Positions 46,678 through 55,265 of a DNA stretch of 64,000 nt are shown here, piece after piece; position 1 is the first letter of the stretch, and every line of letters starts with the position of its first letter. This stretch comes from Marinobacter mobilis (GTDB lineage Bacteria > Pseudomonadota > Gammaproteobacteria > Pseudomonadales > Oleiphilaceae). The position numbers were made by a program, and so were the translations under genes. The stretch spans positions 248,001 to 312,000 of the forward strand of contig NZ_FNNE01000004.1 in the NCBI RefSeq assembly GCF_900106945.1. Reading direction: 5' to 3'. The notes beneath the pieces are model-generated. The model searched no databases. It was not told the origin of the DNA and was given only the letters and a program-made list of their open reading frames with translations.

Positions 46678-47496
46678 CTAAGATGTCGTAGCAAGTTGAG
46701 GACTATGTTTGGGTCGGCTCTGTATCGATGCTGCAAATCCAAAACAGAATGGGCGTCCCCCTGGCCCTGAGGCAACGGAGGTATGTACCCGAAACACTCG
46801 GTGTACCAAGGACTCTGTAATCACTTCTCCGGGGCTGCCTATCATTCTAAGTTGGCCGTCGGCCAGGACAGCGATCCGGTCAGCAAATTGGGCGGCTTGG
46901 TTAAGATCGTGTAGTGACATGACCACTGTAAGTCCGTGCTGGCGATTCAGCGTGGATAGCAACTCCAGTACTTCCAGCTGGTATCCCCAATCGAGGAATG
47001 TGGTGGGTTCGTCGAGTAGAAGAATGTCCGTTTCCTGGGCCAGGGCCATGGCGATCCATACCCGCTGTTGTTGTCCTCCTGAAAGCGCTTCCACCGGTTG
47101 TTCCGCGAGGTCTGAAACGCCCGTCATTGCCATGGCGTCGAGGGTCACTTTTTCGTCGACGGTGAGGTTCCGTTGCCACCATTTACGGTGTGGGAAACGA
47201 CCTAGCGCCACTAGGTCCCGAACCCGGATGCCCTCGGGCACAACGGGCTTTTGGGGCAGCATGGCGAGCCTGAGGGCCAGCTTGCCTCGGTCCCATTGCT
47301 CAACCGGCCGGTCGTCCAGGTAGACCTGACCGGACCGGGCTGGTAACAGGCCCGCAAAACTTTTCAATAAGGTACTTTTGCCTGATCCATTGGGGCCCAA
47401 CAGGCAGGTGATCCCACCTTCGGGAATGGTCAGCGAGACGTTGTCGACAACTGGTTTGTCGCCGTAGTCAAGTGAGAGCTGCTCGGTTCGTAACAT
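46678..47496 (-). CDS. Ferric-siderophore ABC transporter ATPase (FecE/FepC type)
   Basis: A 272-residue ATPase: Walker A GPNGSGKST (about 36-44), Q-loop MLPQKP, signature LSGGQQQRVWIAMALAQ and Walker B DILLLDEPTTFLD. The longer in-frame extension to 47655 overlaps the permease gene heavily and is not conserved-looking, so I use the ATG at 47496. Last gene of the five-gene iron-uptake operon. The C terminus carries about 30 extra low-complexity residues. Confidence 0.9.
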   Translation of the reverse strand: MLRTEQLSLDYGDKPVVDNVSLTIPEGGITCLLGPNGSGKSTLLKSFAGLLPARSGQVYLDDRPVEQWDRGKLALRLAMLPQKPVVPEGIRVRDLVALGRFPHRKWWQRNLTVDEKVTLDAMAMTGVSDLAEQPVEALSGGQQQRVWIAMALAQETDILLLDEPTTFLDWGYQLEVLELLSTLNRQHGLTVVMSLHDLNQAAQFADRIAVLADGQLRMIGSPGEVITESLVHRVFRVHTSVASGPGGRPFCFGFAASIQSRPKHSPQLATTS

Positions 47497-47510
47497 GTCG
47501 GATCCCGACC

Positions 47511-48587
47511 TTAGAGTTGACGCGATAACAGATAAAGAAAAAATGGAACGCCAAGGACGGCCGAAACCACGCCCACGGGGACTTCGTAGGGTGTAAACAG
47601 CATCCGGCCGAGTAAATCCGCCAGTACCGCCAACACCGCTCCCAACAGCACACATAACACCAACTGGACAGGAAGATTGGCACCTGCCAGCCGACGGCTG
47701 ATGTGGGGGATGAGCAGACCTATGAAACCAACGGGCCCCACCGCTCCGACGGCACTGGCCGCCAGCAGGGTGGCGATCAGCAGCGCAAAGGCACGCCAGC
47801 GGTTCAGGCCCAGGCCAAGAGTGAGTGAGTGTTGGTCGTCGAGTTGCATCACACTAAGCGGGCGCATGAGCAAAATCACACCGATTACTCCGATGATCGT
47901 CCAGGGCAACAGCGTATGAAGGTGTTGCCAGTCGGCGCCGTACAGCGAGCCCGCAAGCCATTGGGCAACCAGTTCAGTATGGGCGTGGCCCCAGAACGCC
48001 AGGGCACCGATGGTCAGGGCGTGCAACATGCCGGCAATAACCGCCCCGGTTAGGGTCATTTTAACCGGCGACAGATGGCCATGCCGCATGCCAAGGAAGT
48101 AAACCGCCAGCGCCGTTAAAAGTCCGCCTGCCATCGCAAAAAGGGGTAAATATTCAAGGGCAAACGAGGTGTTGCTGTAGGGATTTTCGCTCGAAACCAG
48201 CCAGTCACCGACGACGAAAGCAATGACTGCGACAAGACTGGCGCCGGCGGAAATGCCGAGAATGCCCGCTTCGGCCAGGGGGTTGCGGCTCAGCAGTTGT
48301 AGGAGCCAACCTGACAGCGCAAAGTGAATACCGATCAGAGCTCCGGTCAGGGTACGGGGCAACCGTATTTCGAAGACCACTTGCTGCACATGTTGTGAGG
48401 TGTCACCGGTGAGCCCCGCCCACACCTGGGACCAGGCGAGGTCTACGGCCCCCAGCTGAACGCCCGCGACGATGACAACAACCACGCTGAGCCCGCCAGC
48501 TAAAAGCAGCCTGGCGATAGGGCCGATAGCTGGGGCCGGGATACTGTGGCGGTCTGCTCGGTGTGGTGTCGTAGCCGGACTGGTCAA
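47511..48587 (-). CDS. FecCD-type iron-siderophore permease
   Basis: A 358-residue permease of the FecCD/BtuC fold, with IRLPRTLTGALIGIHFALSGWLLQLLSRNPLAEAGILGISAGA and GAVGPVGFIGLLIPHISRRLAG. It appears to start at a TTG at 48587 with GGAG eight bases upstream. That TTG overlaps the stop of the preceding permease gene. The two permeases should form the membrane heterodimer. Confidence 0.88.
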   Translation of the reverse strand: MTSPATTPHRADRHSIPAPAIGPIARLLLAGGLSVVVVIVAGVQLGAVDLAWSQVWAGLTGDTSQHVQQVVFEIRLPRTLTGALIGIHFALSGWLLQLLSRNPLAEAGILGISAGASLVAVIAFVVGDWLVSSENPYSNTSFALEYLPLFAMAGGLLTALAVYFLGMRHGHLSPVKMTLTGAVIAGMLHALTIGALAFWGHAHTELVAQWLAGSLYGADWQHLHTLLPWTIIGVIGVILLMRPLSVMQLDDQHSLTLGLGLNRWRAFALLIATLLAASAVGAVGPVGFIGLLIPHISRRLAGANLPVQLVLCVLLGAVLAVLADLLGRMLFTPYEVPVGVVSAVLGVPFFLYLLSRQL

Positions 48588-48588
48588 G

Positions 48589-49593
48589 TTATGCGCTCCG
48601 GTGTGAGGTTTGCGAATTGATCAGATAAATCAGCCAGGGAGCCCCGATAAGGGCCGTCAGCATACCCACGGGTAACTCCTGAGGAAAAGCCAGCTGGCGT
48701 GCAAGGATGTCGGCTGCCAACAACAGTAACCCCCCAAACAGAGCACTAAGAGGCAACCAATGCTGGATCTGATCGCCGACCAGACGCCGGGCAATGTGTG
48801 GTGCTACGAGGCCAATGAACACAATCGGACCGGTGAAGGCGACCAACGCTGCTGCCAATAACAAGGCCAACAGCAGAAACGTCAGGCGCCAGCGACCAAC
48901 AGCTAGCCCCATGGCAAGCGCAAGATCGTCCTCCAGCTGCAATAAACGGAAGGGCCGCTGCATCACAAACAGGGCGCCAAGTGGAAGCAACAGCCAAGGC
49001 AGCACCATCTGGAGCTGGAGCCAGCCCCGCCCCATCAAGCTGCCTGCCAGCCAGTAGTAGAGTTCCGCCGCCTCCGCCCCGGACACCAGTAAAAGGCCTG
49101 TGGTCACTGCCGTCGCTAGTGACGTGACCGCTATTCCAGCAAGCACCACACGCTCGGGCTGAAGTTGCCGTCGGCCGGCAATGACAAAGGTGAGCGAGCC
49201 ACCCAGCAGGCCTCCGCCGAGAGCCATCGCGGGCAACCATAGTGCACTCGGTGAGCTCAAAGTCTGGAGCGACACCACCGCCAGGGCAGCAGATGCGATC
49301 ACGCCAGTCAGACCAGGAGATGCCAGGGAGTTCCGGGTAACGCTCTGCATGACGGCTCCAGCAACTCCAAGCGCAGCACCGCCGAGAAAACCCAGCAGAT
49401 TACGCGGCAGTCGGAGTTCCAGCACGGTGATCCGGGTCAGCAGGTCGCTGTTACCGCCAATGGCTGACAGCAACTGGGTCGGCGATACCCATCGGGAACC
49501 TGCCATCAGCCCGATGAGGAACAACAGCACCAGGAACAGCAGCGTTGCTCCATAGAGGGTGACAGGGCGCGTGGCTGAATTGGAAACCGTCAT
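48589..49593 (-). CDS. FecCD-type iron-siderophore permease
   Basis: A 334-residue permease with the family segments LRLPRNLLGFLGGAALGVAGAVMQSVTRNSLASPGLTGV and FTGPIVFIGLVAPHIARRLVGDQ. The ATG at 49593 overlaps the stop of the binding-protein gene (ATGA). Pairs with the next permease. Confidence 0.9.
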   Translation of the reverse strand: MTVSNSATRPVTLYGATLLFLVLLFLIGLMAGSRWVSPTQLLSAIGGNSDLLTRITVLELRLPRNLLGFLGGAALGVAGAVMQSVTRNSLASPGLTGVIASAALAVVSLQTLSSPSALWLPAMALGGGLLGGSLTFVIAGRRQLQPERVVLAGIAVTSLATAVTTGLLLVSGAEAAELYYWLAGSLMGRGWLQLQMVLPWLLLPLGALFVMQRPFRLLQLEDDLALAMGLAVGRWRLTFLLLALLLAAALVAFTGPIVFIGLVAPHIARRLVGDQIQHWLPLSALFGGLLLLAADILARQLAFPQELPVGMLTALIGAPWLIYLINSQTSHRSA

Positions 49594-50513
49594 TCGTCGG
49601 TTTCCGCAGGCAGTAACAGGCGTTGAATGTCGTCCAGGATTCGCTCCCGGGCAATTGGACCGGCGCCTTCTTTCCAATAGTATGGTACTTCGTAGACTTG
49701 GCCCGTGCGCACTGCCGTGAGATACGGCCAGATGGGATTCATCGTGAACGCGCGCTGACGACTGGTGGGCAATACGAGGATGGTATCCGGATTGAGTTTC
49801 AGCAGGGCCTCAAGGCTGATTCTGTAGCCCAGCGGAATGCCGCTGTCAGTATTGGGTGTCTCGCCACCGACGTTATTAAAGCCGAGTTGCTCCAGGAGTG
49901 CTGTCGGCAAAAAGTGGTCATAGTAAACAAAAGGCGTTTCGCTGCCGCTGGTCAGCAATGCCACGGTTTCCGTGACCTTTCCCTTATTGCGCTCTTTTAG
50001 CAATTGAATGCGGTCTAGAAAGCGATCGTTGAGTTCCGTAGCTTTTGTTGGCTGACCGAGAGCCTGTCCCACCAACTCTACGGCTCGCAGGCTGTCCTGA
50101 ACCGTGATCAGATCCAGGGCCAGCAGCGGCGCAATGGATTCAATCTGGTCAGCGTCTTTCGCGGTATAACGGCGAATGGCGATCACGAGATCTGGCCCGA
50201 CCGACGACAGCACCTCCAGATTAGGCTGATGTCGGGGACCAAGGCCCCGAACACCGTTTAACTGCGACGCCAGATAATCGGGTACTCCCTGGATACCGTA
50301 GTCGGTGACCGCGACCGGCACAGTACCTAACGCCAGTGCGACGTCGGCCCCGAAGGTCGAAATCGCCGCAGGTCGGGTCGCCGGTGCGGATAACTGCAGG
50401 GTTTCCCCTCGGTCATCCGCCAGCCGGATATCGAGGTTGTCAGCCCACCCTGTAGCAGGCGAAATCAGGACCACCAGCAGGAGCTTTACGATCTGGTTCT
50501 GTAGACAGGCCAT
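49590..50513 (-). CDS. Periplasmic iron-siderophore binding protein (FecB/FepB class)
   Basis: A 307-residue protein with a signal peptide ending near SPATGWADN. TRPAAISTFGADVALALGTVPVAVTDYG is the usual first region of helical-backbone class III binding proteins, and LEVLSSVGPDLVIAIRR follows it. Its start overlaps the receptor stop (TGATG), so the whole operon is tightly coupled. Confidence 0.88.
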   Translation of the reverse strand: MACLQNQIVKLLLVVLISPATGWADNLDIRLADDRGETLQLSAPATRPAAISTFGADVALALGTVPVAVTDYGIQGVPDYLASQLNGVRGLGPRHQPNLEVLSSVGPDLVIAIRRYTAKDADQIESIAPLLALDLITVQDSLRAVELVGQALGQPTKATELNDRFLDRIQLLKERNKGKVTETVALLTSGSETPFVYYDHFLPTALLEQLGFNNVGGETPNTDSGIPLGYRISLEALLKLNPDTILVLPTSRQRAFTMNPIWPYLTAVRTGQVYEVPYYWKEGAGPIARERILDDIQRLLLPAETDE

Positions 50514-52621
50514 CAGAAATCGAGTTGCGCCTCAAGGATAAAGCTTCGGCCCGGCTGAGGCACACGACCGACCGGACTAACGTCCACGCCCCGGAAGTAA
50601 TAGTCCTCATCCAGCAGGTTGTTGACGGCCAAGCCCAGATTCAGCACACGATCACCGCCAACCGGAAAGTCACGACCGACCCTGGTTGTAACCAGGTGAT
50701 AGTCTGGCAACTTGCCAGCGCTGCCATTACTGGTTTCTTCTTTGGTGTTGTCCGCATCGCTGTAGCTGGAGCTGACATAAACCCAGGTCAAGCTGGCATC
50801 CCACGCCTGGTAGCTGTAAAACGCGTCTGCACTGATTTTGTGGGTTGGCGCGTTGGGCAGCTCATTGCCCTTGTTGTCACCGGTCAGCTGTTCGGTATCC
50901 AGGAAGGTATAGCCTAGGCCCAGTTCCCAATGACTGTTGAGGTTCCAGCGATTCGCAAGTTCGATACCTTGGTGACGGGTTTTTCCGAGGTTCTCGAAAC
51001 GACTGGTTGAGCGATTGAATTGAATCTGGTCCTCATAATCAATGCGGAACAGCGTGGCGGATGACCGCAGGTCCGGGGTCATCTGAAGACGTGCGCCAAG
51101 CTCATGGTTCCAGGCAGTTTCATTGGCAACCGCGCCTTCACGGGTGGTCTGGGCAATCTGAACCGGCACGAGAGAACGCTGGCTGTTGGCGAAGACAAAT
51201 AGGTCATCGGAAGCTTGGTAGCCGACGGTCAGGCCTGGCAACAATTCGTCGGCATTGTTTTCCTCGGTATTGCCGCTGAGATTGTCGCGGAAATCCATAT
51301 CAACACCTTCATAACGCAAGCCCGGTGTCACCGTCAGGCGGTCCTCTTGGAACGACAGGGTGTCACTTACATAGAATGCGACAGCCTGGGTGTCCAGGTG
51401 CCAATCGCGCGCTATGGAACGGTTACCCGACGAAAACTCCAGACGATTCACGTCAAATTCCACATCTTCGCTGACAAACCTTGCTCCCAGCGTAATATCG
51501 TGACGGCCGTGGCGAATGGCAATCCGTGGTTCGGTGCCGTAGACGGTGAACAATCTTGGAGAATCTGCCACGTGGGTGGAATCGAGCCCCGGATCCGCCC
51601 AGTGGCCGTTGCCGCTCAGGTTCTGGCCGAAGAAGAAGGTGCGGTCAGCATCGTGAACAAAGTTGCGCCATTGGAATTCCACGTTGTCGGCCGGCGTGTA
51701 CGTCCAGGTAAATGTGGCGCGCGTCATGTCGGCTTCGTATCCGTCGTATGGGCGCTGGCTCTGGGTGCGATCCTGCTCATAGGCTTCCGGTGTCAGGGCG
51801 CCGGGAAGTTCCGCTTCGACGCGATAATATTGCAACTGTGAAGCCAGTTCATGCTGGTCGTTCAGGTAATAACTGGCATCCAGGATCAGGTTATCTACTT
51901 CCGTATCGGAGTGGTCACGAAAGCCGTCACCGCGCTGGACGTTGGCCTGGAACTGCAAGACAAGCTTTTCAGTTGCCCGGCCGCCGACCCGGTAATAGGT
52001 ATCGGTAAAGACATTGCCGGTCTCTTCCGCAATGGTTACCCGCTCACGAAGGGTCTGGGAGGTTTGCGCCGGAATCGGTTTGGTGATGAAATTCACCACA
52101 CCGCCCACGTTATTGGGTCCGTAATGCACGGAGGCTCCTCCGCGGACAATATCCACGACTTCCAGGCTAGGAAGCGTGACCGGGAACAGCGAGACGCCGA
52201 CATTACTGTAGGGGCCGATCGCAATCGGGTACCCATCGAGAAGAATCTGGAGCCGTTCGCTGCGCAGAGGGTTCAGACCACGCATGCCGATATTGGGTAG
52301 GATGCCCGTCCCCGTTTCATCAAGCACTGTGACACCGGGTACCGGGCGCAAGGCGTCTTCCAGGTTGAGGGCTCCGGCATTTTGGAGTTCTTCATTTTCG
52401 ACGACAGTACGGGCTCCGGTGTAAGTCTTTTCAGAGTCTTCCGTTGGTGGCCCCAGCCAGTCGGCCGTGACATTCAGGCCGGGTAGCAGGTCGGGCGCAT
52501 CAGACTGATCCTCGGCAAGGACCGGTGCCGTACCAATTACCATAAGCGACACTGGCAGCATGGCTATGGCAACAGCCAATCGGTGGCGGCGCAGCGGCGT
52601 TGAGACTTCGGACTTCGACAT
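50513..52621 (-). CDS. TonB-dependent siderophore receptor (FecA/PvuA-like)
   Basis: A 702-residue outer-membrane receptor: signal peptide ending near APVLAED, a plug domain (NAGALNLEDALRPVPGVTVLDE, IGMRGLNPLRSERLQILLDGYP, VDIVRGGASVHYGPNNVGGVVNFIT) and a 22-strand-type barrel ending in aromatic Phe (LEAQLDF). GGAG precedes the ATG at 52621. Gene order receptor, binding protein, two permeases, ATPase is that of fecABCDE and of pvuABCDE for vibrioferrin. Vibrioferrin use is known in Marinobacter, but ligand identity here is inference. A Fur box lies just upstream. Confidence 0.9.
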   Translation of the reverse strand: MSKSEVSTPLRRHRLAVAIAMLPVSLMVIGTAPVLAEDQSDAPDLLPGLNVTADWLGPPTEDSEKTYTGARTVVENEELQNAGALNLEDALRPVPGVTVLDETGTGILPNIGMRGLNPLRSERLQILLDGYPIAIGPYSNVGVSLFPVTLPSLEVVDIVRGGASVHYGPNNVGGVVNFITKPIPAQTSQTLRERVTIAEETGNVFTDTYYRVGGRATEKLVLQFQANVQRGDGFRDHSDTEVDNLILDASYYLNDQHELASQLQYYRVEAELPGALTPEAYEQDRTQSQRPYDGYEADMTRATFTWTYTPADNVEFQWRNFVHDADRTFFFGQNLSGNGHWADPGLDSTHVADSPRLFTVYGTEPRIAIRHGRHDITLGARFVSEDVEFDVNRLEFSSGNRSIARDWHLDTQAVAFYVSDTLSFQEDRLTVTPGLRYEGVDMDFRDNLSGNTEENNADELLPGLTVGYQASDDLFVFANSQRSLVPVQIAQTTREGAVANETAWNHELGARLQMTPDLRSSATLFRIDYEDQIQFNRSTSRFENLGKTRHQGIELANRWNLNSHWELGLGYTFLDTEQLTGDNKGNELPNAPTHKISADAFYSYQAWDASLTWVYVSSSYSDADNTKEETSNGSAGKLPDYHLVTTRVGRDFPVGGDRVLNLGLAVNNLLDEDYYFRGVDVSPVGRVPQPGRSFILEAQLDF

Positions 52622-52657
52622 TGGGTTCTCCAGCACGTGTCATAATATTTGAGTGCG

Positions 52658-52681
52658 CATTTTAATGATAATGATTCGCAC
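52658..52681 (-). promoter_or_regulatory. Fur box before the siderophore operon
   Basis: The stretch AATGATAATGATT (52663-52675) matches the GATAATGAT core repeats of Fur sites. It is flanked by GTGCGC and GCGCAC-like arms (GTGCG at 52653, CGCAC at 52678). It lies about 40 bp before the receptor ATG. Confidence 0.75.
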
Positions 52682-52725
52682 TTCAATTAAATTATTTTCC
52701 TGGCTGGCTACCGGACCACGGGAAA

Positions 52726-52803
52726 GGGTCAAAATTAATGACCTCCCCCAGTATCTAATCCAACTGCTTCCTGGAAATGCCCGTTACCTGACCCTCTGAC
52801 CCC
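52726..52803. repeat. Possible REP-type remnant
   Basis: The left end GGGTCAAAATTAATGACC is itself near-palindromic, and the right end is CTGACCCTCTGACCCC. GGGTCA/TGACCC ends with GGTCAGAG-like motifs resemble the mobile REP sequences tied to RAYT transposases. No transposase is nearby. It lies in the 240-bp gap between the receptor and exporter genes. Confidence 0.35.
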
Positions 52804-52861
52804 GTATTAAGGCCAGCGAGATGGGACAGGTCATCCCTTCGCATCGTTATTGGCCGAGGCT

Positions 52862-53743
52862 TCAACCATTCACCGGTTGGGCCCGGAGCACCCGGTCGCT
52901 CCGCTGACGCGAACGCACCCCCACCATAATCAGAGGCACCACTATCATGGCACTGCCCACTGCGAACCAAAGGTCGGGCGTCTCATTGAAGCCTATCCAG
53001 CCAATCAGTACTGCCCATATCAGCCCGGTGTACTCCGCACTGGTGACCAGGTTGGCCTCCACCTGGCGATAGGCCAGCAACACGGTCACGTTGTAGCCCA
53101 GGATGAACAGGGAGGAGCCCAGGGCACTGACGAGAATCGCCGGGTCCAGGGGGGCGCCTTCCACCACCATAAAGACGGCGCTGGTGGGCAGAATCATCAC
53201 GTACGTCAGCGCCAGTTTGTGCACAGTGGACTGCCGCCGCGGCAGCTGGCGCACCATCACGGCGTTGATCGCCAGTGCCGCGGCCGAGCCCAGGGCGGCA
53301 ACTGCCCCCCAGTTGAAATCAACGGGCCGCAGAATCATCAGAATGCCCACGAAACCGCTCATTACTGCGAAGACACTCAATGGGCGGAGTTTCTCCCCAA
53401 ACAGCAGGGCGGACAGTGCCATGACCAGAATGGGGGCCGCGTAAAACACCGCGTTGGCAGTTGCCAGCGGCAGTGCGCCAAGGGCGATCACCATGCATAG
53501 CATGCCGCCCAGGTGAATGTGGGCGCGGATGAAATGAACCTTCCCGCCCTGGAACAGCCGCCGTGGGTTGACCTGTTTCCATAGCGGCAGCAACAGCAGC
53601 AAGGTAATCAGGCAACGCAGGAAGGCAAACTGGAACACCGGTGCGCCGGGTTCCAGCAGTTTGATAAAGACATCGGAGATCAGTGCCAGGGCGTTACCGA
53701 TCACCAATAGCAGGATAGCGCTGTTTACGGTCTTGCCAGACAT
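52862..53743 (-). CDS. EamA/DMT-family transporter
   Basis: A 293-residue ten-segment transporter: LVIGNALALISDVFIKLLEPGAPVFQFAFLRCLITLLLLLP at the start and VTVLLAYRQVEANLVTSAEYTGLIWAVLIGWIGFNETPD in the second half. It is divergent from the LysR-type gene at 53842, which likely controls it. Substrate unknown. Confidence 0.86.
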   Translation of the reverse strand: MSGKTVNSAILLLVIGNALALISDVFIKLLEPGAPVFQFAFLRCLITLLLLLPLWKQVNPRRLFQGGKVHFIRAHIHLGGMLCMVIALGALPLATANAVFYAAPILVMALSALLFGEKLRPLSVFAVMSGFVGILMILRPVDFNWGAVAALGSAAALAINAVMVRQLPRRQSTVHKLALTYVMILPTSAVFMVVEGAPLDPAILVSALGSSLFILGYNVTVLLAYRQVEANLVTSAEYTGLIWAVLIGWIGFNETPDLWFAVGSAMIVVPLIMVGVRSRQRSDRVLRAQPVNG

Positions 53744-53841
53744 GGTTTATTCCGGGGGCTAAGGGACAGGGTGGCCAGTGTAGGTCGCTCAAGCTATCGT
53801 ATAAAATGATGCTTAATTTTAACCGATTAGAAAATTAGATA

Positions 53842-54798
53842 ATGAAGCTGCCCCCGCTGAAATCCTTGCCCGTTTTTGAAGCCGTCGCCCGCCTCAACAG
53901 TTTTTCCCTGGCGGCGGAGGAGCTGTTGGTGACCCAGAGTGCTGTCAGTCACCAGATCAAGCAACTGGAAAGTTATCTGGGGGAGAGCCTGTTCCTGCGC
54001 ACCGGACGGACTCTGGCGCTGACCGATGAAGGCCGGCAATATCTGGAGTCGGTGACCACCGCGCTGTTACAGATTGAGCGGGCCAGCGAACAGTTGTTGG
54101 GTGAGGAAACCTCGCGGCTGCGCCTGGCCTGTTTCAGCTCCTTCGCAGTGCGCTGGCTGGTGCCCCGGTTGCCCGAGCTGCAGCGACGCTATCCCCAGCT
54201 CGACCTGTCCCTGGAAATGACGACGGAGAACCCGGTGTTGTCAGACCGGGTGGCCGATGCGTTCATTTGCATCAACCAGCCGTCCCAGGCCTTCAGCTAT
54301 GAACTGTTGTACCGGGAACGGATGTTTCCGGTGTGCAGCAGTGACTATTGGGAAAAAATTTGTCGTGAACTGGCGTTGAACCGCCAGGAAGGGGATGACC
54401 GGATTACCCTGAGCCCGGAGCAGCTTGCGCGTTTTCCCCTGCTGTCCACCTACAGCATCTATGACCGCAAGGTGGGCGACTGGCACAATTGGTTTTCCGC
54501 AGTGGGCCAATCCCTCCCGGTCACGGCCCGGGTCCAGCACTTCAGTCATATGCTGCTGGCACTGGAGGCGGCCCGTTACCACCAGGGCATCGTACTCACC
54601 AACGATTACATGCTCAGCAACCGGGACGACGCTGACGATTTTGTTCGCCTGCCCTGCCATCCGCTGGCCACGGGCTACCAGTTCCATTTCGCCTGGAAAA
54701 CCAGTCGGCGTCGCGAACGGGGCATTCAGATATTGCGACGCTGGTTGGTGGAAGAAGCCATCGCGGACGGCTTGCGGGCCGATAGCGAGTCTGACTGA
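53842..54798 (+). CDS. LysR-family transcriptional regulator (GcvA-like)
   Basis: A 318-residue regulator; the opening MKLPPLKSLPVFEAVARLNSFSLAAEELLVTQSAVSHQIKQLESYLG is the GcvA-type HTH. The effector domain follows, with an unusual acidic, disordered C terminus (LRADSESD). The short divergent promoter (98 bp) shared with the DMT transporter contains an A/T-rich region where such regulators bind. No clear Shine-Dalgarno sequence. Confidence 0.88.
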   Translation: MKLPPLKSLPVFEAVARLNSFSLAAEELLVTQSAVSHQIKQLESYLGESLFLRTGRTLALTDEGRQYLESVTTALLQIERASEQLLGEETSRLRLACFSSFAVRWLVPRLPELQRRYPQLDLSLEMTTENPVLSDRVADAFICINQPSQAFSYELLYRERMFPVCSSDYWEKICRELALNRQEGDDRITLSPEQLARFPLLSTYSIYDRKVGDWHNWFSAVGQSLPVTARVQHFSHMLLALEAARYHQGIVLTNDYMLSNRDDADDFVRLPCHPLATGYQFHFAWKTSRRRERGIQILRRWLVEEAIADGLRADSESD

Positions 54799-54885
54799 GT
54801 CGTCCGTTCCTGAACAAGTGGTAACGGGTAACCTCCGGATGTCCATGGTAGCTTGGGTCTATAGCGTCAAGATGAGGTAACAGGT

Positions 54886-55200
54886 ATGAAAAAGGCTCTC
54901 TCCGCAGGCATGCTCGGCCTGCTGCTGGCACTGGGATCGGTGTCGGCTGTGGCGAACCCGCCCGGGCTGGAAGGCCTGCCCCCTGGCCTGCAAAAGAAGG
55001 TCGCCCAGGGCGAGCCGCTGCCGCCGGGCTGGCAGCGTCGTCTGGGCATTGAACGTGGCGACCATCTTCCGGATTACCTCTATCGGGATGGCCGTATCTA
55101 CGACATCGACGACCGTCGCCAGCGGGTCGAAGTGGAGGACCGGGTTTACACCATCATTCGTGGTACCCGGGAAATCCTCGATATCCTCGACCATTACTGA
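54886..55200 (+). CDS. Small secreted protein with PPG-rich N-terminal region (RcnB-like)
   Basis: A 104-residue protein with a clear signal peptide (MKKALSAGMLGLLLALGSVSAVA/N). The mature protein opens with PPGLEGLPPGLQKKVAQGEPLPPGWQRRL, a pattern seen in RcnB-like periplasmic proteins. It ends with a short domain DGRIYDIDDRRQRVEVEDRVYTII. Function is not known. A hairpin between this gene and fadE lies at 55209-55231. Confidence 0.7.
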   Translation: MKKALSAGMLGLLLALGSVSAVANPPGLEGLPPGLQKKVAQGEPLPPGWQRRLGIERGDHLPDYLYRDGRIYDIDDRRQRVEVEDRVYTIIRGTREILDILDHY

Positions 55201-55208
55201 TCGAAACT

Positions 55209-55231
55209 GGCCGGGGTCTGGTGCCCCGGCC
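55209..55231. other. Hairpin between convergent genes
   Basis: GGCCGGGG (55209-55216) and CCCCGGCC (55224-55231) form an 8-bp perfect stem. There is no T-run on either side, so termination would be weak or Rho-assisted. Confidence 0.5.
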
Positions 55232-55265
55232 CGTCATCACGAGCGCTGCAGCTCGGATCCCTTCC

